Of a stretch of 6,407 nt of DNA, positions 1 through 4,517 are shown piece by piece. The position numbers and the translations under genes are program-made. The notes under the pieces were generated by a model. It was given only the letters and a program-made list of their open reading frames with translations, searched no databases and had not been told where the DNA came from. Every line of letters begins with the position of its first letter. The stretch's first letter is position 1. The stretch is from Nanobdellota archaeon (GTDB lineage Archaea > Nanobdellota > Nanobdellia > SCGC-AAA011-G17 > VGLX01), in the NCBI GenBank assembly GCA_030691925.1, contig JAUYDG010000147.1, positions 1-6,407 on the forward strand, given 5' to 3'.

Positions 1-576
1 GTAGATATTGGCGCGGGTATTGGAAGATTAGCAATTCCTCTTTCTAAGCACCTTAAAATTACGGCAATTGACACCAACAAAATCCTACTTGATCAAATTA
101 AAAACTCAAATATCGAAGTTATTCATGGTAAAATAGAAGAATATTATTCAAAAGAGAAGTTTGATTATGCTTTAATTGCGTGGCCTTCTACTCTTAATTA
201 TGCTGAGGTATTTGAGCATGTAAGAAGAAATGTTTTAAAAGAAGATGGCAAATTGCTGATTATAAAATCTTTAGAACACGATCTTAAAAAGATAACAAAG
301 AAAATTTTTCCAGAAATATTTGGAAATCAAAAAGGATCCCTTGAAGTCTTGCCTTATTTCTTTAGAATTGAAAAAGAAAAGATAATTGAAACTGAATGGG
401 TTTATCCTAATTCTGACGAGGCATTAAGGTTAATATTATTTGAGTTAGATGCTTTCTATAATAAAAAAGTTAACAATGAGCAAATTGAAATTATTAGAGA
501 ATTTATAAGAGAACATGAAAAGTTTGAGAAAGTTTATTTGAATGCAAAATTAAAAGTATTGTTATGTAGCAAATGA
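1..576 (+). CDS. Class I SAM-dependent methyltransferase, 5'-truncated by the window edge
   Basis: The frame is open from base 1 to the TGA at 574-576, giving 191 visible residues; the start lies upstream of the window. The visible part begins inside motif I, the SAM-binding glycine loop (VDIGAGIGRL, residues 1-10). Next come a beta-2 acidic residue in ITAIDTN (about 20-26), a motif IV-like strand FDYALIAWP (about 55-63), and a VLKEDGKLLII strand (about 78-88) typical of Rossmann-fold class I methyltransferases. These features support transfer of a methyl group from SAM. The acceptor cannot be told, because the residues after motif IV do not match a family I recognise. The protein is probably cytoplasmic, with no membrane segment seen. 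Its stop overlaps the start of nth by 4 bp (ATGA), so the two are probably one transcript with coupled translation. A TTG at 253 is an internal leucine codon, not the start. Confidence 0.85.
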   Translation, partial: VDIGAGIGRLAIPLSKHLKITAIDTNKILLDQIKNSNIEVIHGKIEEYYSKEKFDYALIAWPSTLNYAEVFEHVRRNVLKEDGKLLIIKSLEHDLKKITKKIFPEIFGNQKGSLEVLPYFFRIEKEKIIETEWVYPNSDEALRLILFELDAFYNKKVNNEQIEIIREFIREHEKFEKVYLNAKLKVLLCSK

Positions 577-1202
577 AAAACGTTAACGAAATATTCAAGC
601 TGTTAAAAAAGAGGTATCCTGGAAGAAAATTCTTCTCAGACACGCACACTACACCATACAAAGTCCTGATATCGACCATACTAAGCCAGAGAACAAAAGA
701 TGCCAACACGCTGAAAGCGGCAAAAGCATTGTTCAAGCTGGCAGACACGCCGCAAAAAATACTGATGTTAAAGCCATCAGCCATACAAAAAGCGATAAGA
801 CCGTCAGGCTTCTACAAGAACAAAACAAAAACGATACTAAAAGCCACTAAACAATTATTAGAGGGTTATGAAGGGAAAGTTCCGAAGTCTAAAGATAAGC
901 TTTTGAAATTAGCAGGCGTAGGTCCTAAGACTGCTTCATGTGTCCTATTATTTGGTTATAAGATACCACAACTTCCTGTAGATGTCCATGTTTTTATTAT
1001 TTCAAGAAGATTAGGCTGGTCTAATAAGAAAACACCTCACGAAGTCGAACAGGATTTAGAAAAAAGGATTCCTAAAAAATACTGGATGGACTTAAACGAG
1101 CTTTTAGTCAGATTTGGACAGGATGTCTGTTTAACAAGAAATCCAAAATGCTCTATCTGCCCGCTTACAAAGTATTGCAAATATTACAAGAATAAGAAGT
1201 AA
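573..1202 (+). CDS. nth: Endonuclease III, DNA glycosylase/AP lyase
   Basis: This 209-residue protein has the normal length for endonuclease III, which excises oxidised pyrimidines and cleaves the resulting abasic site in base-excision repair. The helix-hairpin-helix is LLKLAGVGPKTA (110-121), with the catalytic lysine at K119. The catalytic aspartate is D137 in LPVDVH. The C-terminal [4Fe-4S] loop is complete: C186, C193, C196 and C202 give the family spacing C-x6-C-x2-C-x5-C. The conserved helix around LISTILSQRTKD (32-43) is also present. The ATG at 573 overlaps the methyltransferase stop, so expression is probably coupled to it; no separate promoter is visible. The gene ends 3 bp from the stop of the convergent gene. 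Codon use is mosaic: about 5 of the first 91 codons end in T, against about 39 of the remaining 118, with the switch near 845. All key residues are intact, so the product should be active. Confidence 0.96.
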   Translation: MKNVNEIFKLLKKRYPGRKFFSDTHTTPYKVLISTILSQRTKDANTLKAAKALFKLADTPQKILMLKPSAIQKAIRPSGFYKNKTKTILKATKQLLEGYEGKVPKSKDKLLKLAGVGPKTASCVLLFGYKIPQLPVDVHVFIISRRLGWSNKKTPHEVEQDLEKRIPKKYWMDLNELLVRFGQDVCLTRNPKCSICPLTKYCKYYKNKK

Positions 1203-1205
1203 GTT

Positions 1206-2663
1206 TTATCCAAATATGCCTTTAAACCATTCGAAGAACTTTCTTATCGCACCAGCGCTTACACACTTGCTATCGATGCATACGTTTGAAGAGCATTCAA
1301 AATTATTATCACAAGTCTCTTCGGCTTTCAGCTGTTCTTTGAACATTCCTTCGTCAGAGCAGAACATTCCCTTCTTCCTGTAGCCAAAAGGATAACATTT
1401 CCCGTCTAAAGGACAAGAGTCTTTGCAGAACAGTGTTTCTTCTTTAGATTCTTCCATTTCTTCTTTTAATTTTTCCAGGTCTACTGGCTCTTGAGGTTTT
1501 ACATTGCCAGCATAAATGTCTTTGACCCATTGTATTATCGTCTGAGCGTCTGTCTTTCCCGGCCTGGCATATATCTTAAACCCGCCTTCCTTCTCCCCTT
1601 TGGCGAATAATAATAACGGGACAGCATTCCCATATACGAAAGAGTAGGGTACTATACCCATGCTCGAAGCACTTTGGTCCCTGTCAATTTTTGAAACTTG
1701 AATATTCAATTCTTTCGCAGCTTTGTCTACTTCATCTTCCATTCCTTCACAGTACGGGCAGTCCTTTGCATATACGTATGCTAACGCGTCTTTTTCCAGT
1801 TTCTTGTTCATCTCTTCTTTTACTTTTTCCAATTCTACTGGTTGTACTTGAGGAACAGCTTCATAGCATTCTTCTGAAATACTAAAAGAATTAACCCCAC
1901 ATTTGGAGCCGTCTTGGTAGCAATGTCCATCACAATATACTTCAGCTTTTTTATGCCAAACTTCAGAAGGGAGACACCCAGCATCTGAAACTTGAGATTC
2001 TGCACCATCATAGCATTGCCAGTATGCGCGTTGAAATCCTTTTCCAATGATCTGTTCGGGGGCTACTTCTTCTCTTGGGATGCATTTGAATTCTGCATTC
2101 TCGTTGTTCCCGTCGATTATTATGTAAGCGTATCCTCCGCAAGTGCTTTTCAAAGCAGTCCTTCTCCCTTTTTCACCAATTATGTCTATTACGCAGCTAG
2201 TTTCTCCTTCACAAGTTTGTCCAAACTCAGAATAACACCTTTGCATCTGCTTAGATTCTAAAAATACGCATTCTACCTGTTCAGAAACTTTCTCAGCAGG
2301 CTGTTCACACTTGAACCCTACAGTTTCGTCAACGCCATCAATGGTTGCGTAAGCAGCTCCACCGACACAGGCTTTTATGTTAACTTGGGATCCTGAAGTG
2401 CCGTATATAGTCATGGTGCAAGAGTCAGTTCCTTGGCAAGACTGTTGTATATCAGGCGCAGAGCACATCTGCGAAGAGGTTGAGCCTGTGAAGACGCATT
2501 TAACTTGCTCATACACGTAAGGTGATGGTTCACCTTCTGTTGGTGGTTTTTCTTCTTGGTTAATCGCGAACATTCCTGTCAAAAAGTCAAAAAAACCTGC
2601 AGAATCTATTGGCAGGAATAATAAAAGTATTGGTACGACTATTACCAGACTCTTTTTTTTCAT
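1206..2663 (-). CDS. Secreted Cys-rich protein with tandem six-Cys domains and a thioredoxin-fold (CPYC) domain
   Basis: Taking the ATG at 2663 gives 485 residues. An in-frame ATG at 2708 is rejected because the TATA box at 2686-2693 would then lie inside the gene; it sits about 26 bp before 2663, which fits a leaderless mRNA. Domain order: signal peptide (MKKK, then a hydrophobic core to about residue 22, possible cleavage after DSA); two tandem domains of about 67 residues (52-119 and 128-194), each with six cysteines; a third six-Cys region (217-266); a thioredoxin-like domain (about 292-385) with CPYC at 302-305 and a candidate cis-proline at 349; then four cysteines (413-435) and a CDNNFEC...C module (451-467). 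The C-terminus is aromatic and amphipathic, with no clear membrane anchor. I infer an exported disulfide oxidoreductase or redox adhesin outside the membrane; the substrate is unknown. Similar Cys modules are common in DPANN secreted proteins. Confidence 0.8.
   Translation of the reverse strand: MKKKSLVIVVPILLLFLPIDSAGFFDFLTGMFAINQEEKPPTEGEPSPYVYEQVKCVFTGSTSSQMCSAPDIQQSCQGTDSCTMTIYGTSGSQVNIKACVGGAAYATIDGVDETVGFKCEQPAEKVSEQVECVFLESKQMQRCYSEFGQTCEGETSCVIDIIGEKGRRTALKSTCGGYAYIIIDGNNENAEFKCIPREEVAPEQIIGKGFQRAYWQCYDGAESQVSDAGCLPSEVWHKKAEVYCDGHCYQDGSKCGVNSFSISEECYEAVPQVQPVELEKVKEEMNKKLEKDALAYVYAKDCPYCEGMEDEVDKAAKELNIQVSKIDRDQSASSMGIVPYSFVYGNAVPLLLFAKGEKEGGFKIYARPGKTDAQTIIQWVKDIYAGNVKPQEPVDLEKLKEEMEESKEETLFCKDSCPLDGKCYPFGYRKKGMFCSDEGMFKEQLKAEETCDNNFECSSNVCIDSKCVSAGAIRKFFEWFKGIFG
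2082..2282 (-). repeat. Tandem protein domain, copy 2 (six cysteines)
   Basis: This encodes residues 128-194 and is the second copy of the domain above. It starts 8 residues after copy 1 ends. The conserved positions are EQV-x-CVF, CEGETSC, IIGEKG, CGGYAY, IDG and FKC. The two copies differ widely elsewhere, so the duplication is old. Confidence 0.85.
2307..2510 (-). repeat. Tandem protein domain, copy 1 (six cysteines)
   Basis: This encodes residues 52-119 of the secreted Cys-rich protein. It shares with copy 2 the order EQV-x-CVF, then C, C-x-G-x2-SC, an IxGxxG turn, CxGGxAY, IDG-x2-E and a final F-K-C. The cysteine spacings (11, 9, 6, 17, 20) are almost those of copy 2 (11, 8, 6, 18, 19). 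This indicates a duplicated domain probably held by three disulfides. Confidence 0.85.
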
Positions 2664-2682
2664 ACCCTCTATTAAGAAGTTA

Positions 2683-2694
2683 AAATTTATAAAC
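2683..2694. promoter_or_regulatory. Shared, self-complementary TATA box for the divergent genes
   Basis: The octamer TTTATAAA (2686-2693) reads the same on both strands. On the minus strand its centre is about 26 bp before the ATG at 2663, which predicts a leaderless or near-leaderless transcript for the secreted protein. On the plus strand, the same distance puts a transcription start near 2716 and a leader of about 15 nt before the pyrF ATG. No other TATA-like element lies between the two genes, so one box may serve both. Sequence-based inference only. Confidence 0.6.
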
Positions 2695-2730
2695 TTTATC
2701 AGTACCATGTTTACTTAAAAAAGCAAGAAC

Positions 2731-3693
2731 ATGAAAGAAAACATAGCAGATAAACTGCTAGAATGCATCGATAAAAAAGTAAACCCGTGCATAGTAGGTC
2801 TAGACCCGGCACTAGAACAAATACCTGAACATCTAAAAAAGAGCAAAGACCGCAATTCTTTCGAAACGGTAAGGGATGTTATAATAGAATTCAACAAGCT
2901 CATAATAAACGCTGTAGAAGACATAGTCCCAGCAGTAAAAATACAAACCGCCTTTTACGAAGCGTACGGAAGCAGAGGTATGGAAGCGCTGGAAGAAACT
3001 ATAAGATACGCGAAAAATAAAGGGCTGATAGTAATAGAAGATGCAAAAAGAAACGATATAGGAAATACAGCAAAGGCGTACGCAGAAGGCCATCTCGGAA
3101 AAGTATCGTTGATAGACGGAACACTAAAACCTTCTTTAGACGTAGACATGATTACAGTAAACCCTTACTTGGGCAGCGACAGCATAGAGCCTTTTATAGA
3201 AGCATGCAAAGAATATGAGAAGGGAATATTCATACTGGCCAAAACATCAAACAAATCCTCAAGAGAAATACAAAACAAGACGACAAAAAAAGGGAAAACA
3301 ATCTACGAAACAGTAGCGCAATACATAGACAAAGCAGGAAAAGACATGATAGGAAAGAGAGGATACTCAGCAATAGGAGCAGTAGTAGGGGCAACATACC
3401 CAAGAGAAGCAAAAAAACTAAGAAAGCAGATGCCCAACACAATATTCCTGGTCCCAGGATACGGCGCACAAGGCGGAAAAGCAAAAGACATAACACACTG
3501 CTTCAACAGCGATGGCTACGGGGCAATAATAAGCTCATCAAGAGGGATAATATTCGCATACAAGGAAGAGCCGTACAAAAGCATGTTCTGCCCAGAAGAG
3601 TTCTACATGGCATCAAGAAAAGCAGCAAAAGACATGAGTATAGATATAATAAAAAATTTAGAGAAACAAAACAAGCTGCCGAAAGGGTGGTAA
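2731..3693 (+). CDS. pyrF: Orotidine 5'-phosphate decarboxylase, long (subfamily 2) form
   Basis: This enzyme decarboxylates OMP to UMP, the last step of de novo pyrimidine synthesis, in the cytoplasm. Visible signatures are GLDP (23-26), PAVKIQTAFYEAYG (67-80) with the active-site lysine K70, and DAKRNDIGNTAKAY (104-117) with the charged catalytic set D104, K106 and D109. TVNPYLGSDSI (142-152), GAVVGATYPREA (216-227), VPGYGAQGG (241-249) and SSSRG (268-272, R271 likely binding the phosphate) follow. At 320 residues and with this motif wording it matches the longer subfamily 2 known mainly from bacteria, not the roughly 220-residue form usual in archaea. No other pyr gene is nearby. The ATG at 2731 has no Shine-Dalgarno and probably a 15-nt leader. 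Codons 163-302 contain a single T-ending codon, while the first 162 contain 25. Confidence 0.95.
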   Translation: MKENIADKLLECIDKKVNPCIVGLDPALEQIPEHLKKSKDRNSFETVRDVIIEFNKLIINAVEDIVPAVKIQTAFYEAYGSRGMEALEETIRYAKNKGLIVIEDAKRNDIGNTAKAYAEGHLGKVSLIDGTLKPSLDVDMITVNPYLGSDSIEPFIEACKEYEKGIFILAKTSNKSSREIQNKTTKKGKTIYETVAQYIDKAGKDMIGKRGYSAIGAVVGATYPREAKKLRKQMPNTIFLVPGYGAQGGKAKDITHCFNSDGYGAIISSSRGIIFAYKEEPYKSMFCPEEFYMASRKAAKDMSIDIIKNLEKQNKLPKGW

Positions 3694-3763
3694 TCAAAGC
3701 CAACCATTTAATACTGTAGAACTATGCTTACCTTAATAGCCCACTAAAAGACAGCGCAACACT

Positions 3764-4402
3764 TCAGCCTGCTTCAGCATCATAAAAAGGGTTAATCAAC
3801 AATTCCAGATAATTATCGCATCTGCCGTATGTTTCGCAGATAAAAGTGAAGCCTTTTGCATAAGGAGACTTCTTTTTTGAACGCTTATAATAATCCCCTT
3901 TGATAAAATCTTCTATATGCTTGTTGTATTTTTCAGGCAGGCTAAAATAATCCTTGTAATCCTTTCTAGCTTCCGCAAAATGATAAGCTATTTCTGTCGC
4001 AACAAAGTTATACGCCTTTTTTTCCAGAAGAAGGTCTATGCCTACCATGCAGGCTAAGCCCTCTGCAGTATAGCCATAATGGCTGTCTCCTATATTATAA
4101 AACTTGTCCTGAAGGTAATGGACAGACTCATGTATTATGTCATCCTTGAAAATATCCTCACACTTAACCTCCAAACCCTGCCTTACTATCTTTTCATGAG
4201 CGTAAGAGCCTAACATGTCATAATAGGACAACTTGATGATCTCACCATCGCACTCTGAGTAATTCCTCTTAATCAGCTTTACCTCGGGCTTTGGGAAGGC
4301 ATCCTCGTGCAGGCCAAGCTTCTTGGTTATCCCAGGCCAATTTTTACACAGAATATCGTATGAGTAAAAAAGAAAATCATCCTCTTTTAGATTCTTTGCC
4401 AC
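3764..4402 (-). CDS. Putative zincin-type metallopeptidase (HExxH protein), 212 aa
   Basis: I do not recognise the family. The start is GTG at 4402: an in-frame TAG lies directly before it, and a TATA box about 28 bp upstream predicts a leaderless mRNA beginning there. The central motif is HESVHYLQ (91-98). H91 and H95 are likely zinc ligands and E92 the general base. E114 in AEGLACMVG, 18 residues after H95, is a plausible third ligand, as in gluzincins. There is no signal peptide or membrane helix, so it is probably cytoplasmic. The C-terminal part is charged and Tyr-rich, ending with CETYGRCDNYLELLINPF (about residues 190-207). The divergent neighbour carries the same HExxHxxQ and ExxAxx[VL]G pattern, suggesting related or cooperating proteins. 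A peptidase activity is inferred only from this motif; a non-peptidase metal-binding role cannot be excluded. Codon use is mixed, unlike the T-poor neighbours. Confidence 0.7.
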   Translation of the reverse strand: MAKNLKEDDFLFYSYDILCKNWPGITKKLGLHEDAFPKPEVKLIKRNYSECDGEIIKLSYYDMLGSYAHEKIVRQGLEVKCEDIFKDDIIHESVHYLQDKFYNIGDSHYGYTAEGLACMVGIDLLLEKKAYNFVATEIAYHFAEARKDYKDYFSLPEKYNKHIEDFIKGDYYKRSKKKSPYAKGFTFICETYGRCDNYLELLINPFYDAEAG

Positions 4403-4451
4403 CTATATTATATGGGGTGGAACAAGTATATAAGGCATATTTACCACCATA
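4399..4451. promoter_or_regulatory. CCACC/GGTGG inverted repeats over the promoter and start (possible operator)
   Basis: CCACC (4399-4403) and GGTGG (4416-4420) form a 5-bp inverted repeat with a 12-bp spacer, spanning the GTG start of the minus-strand gene. A second CCACC, within ACCACCATA (4443-4451), faces TATGGGGTGG (4411-4420) with only a 2-bp insertion between the arms' matching parts. This second pair brackets the minus-strand TATA box. The arrangement looks like a repressor site, but arms this short could occur by chance. Confidence 0.3.
4426..4435 (-). promoter_or_regulatory. TATA box for the minus-strand HExxH gene
   Basis: Read on the minus strand this is CCTTATATAC. Its centre lies about 28 bp from the GTG at 4402, the usual archaeal TATA-to-start distance, so the transcript should begin at or within a base or two of the start codon. 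Confidence 0.6.
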
Positions 4452-4470
4452 AAGTAATTACAAATAAAAA

Positions 4471-4480
4471 GGTTTATATA
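4471..4480 (+). promoter_or_regulatory. TATA box for the large plus-strand HExxH gene
   Basis: GGTTTATATA follows an A-rich stretch (4463-4470) that could act as the TFB recognition element. A transcription start about 26 bp from the TATA centre would fall near 4503 and leave a leader of about 15 nt before the ATG at 4518. Confidence 0.65.
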
Positions 4481-4510
4481 CTTAATAAGCCATAATAATA
4501 AGTAAATACC

Positions 4511-4514
4511 AGGA
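4511..4514 (+). promoter_or_regulatory. Weak ribosome binding site (AGGA)
   Basis: AGGA ends only 3 bases before the ATG at 4518, closer than a standard Shine-Dalgarno. It lies in the predicted short leader and is the only purine-rich match there. An in-frame TAA at 4503-4505 rules out any earlier start. Confidence 0.3.
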
Positions 4515-4517
4515 AAA

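Noticed and set aside
253..576. TTG at 253 as the start of a 107-residue protein
   Set aside because: The frame is open to base 1 and the upstream part carries the methyltransferase motif I, so the gene is truncated by the window and TTG is an internal leucine.
2664..2708. Fifteen-residue N-terminal extension of the secreted protein from the ATG at 2708
   Set aside because: It would put the TATA box inside the gene and place extra residues before a typical MKKK signal peptide start.
3230..3506. Two overlapping Leu/Phe-rich minus-strand frames inside pyrF that look like membrane proteins
   Set aside because: They lie opposite conserved PyrF motifs. Their hydrophobic look comes from reading A-rich codons backwards.
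3694..3763. Possible terminator or small RNA in the gap between the convergent pyrF and the HExxH gene
   Set aside because: No stable hairpin and only a four-base T run on the minus strand; nothing firm enough to annotate.
3762..3778. Direct repeat CTTCAGC, two copies 10 bp apart, at the 3' end of the small HExxH gene
   Set aside because: Seven bases, two copies, partly within coding sequence for the residues before the stop; likely chance.
4061..4132. Assignment of the 212-residue protein to the M1 aminopeptidases because of HExxH-x18-E
   Set aside because: The spacing fits, but the protein is far too short and lacks the GAMEN exopeptidase motif and the flanking M1 sequences.
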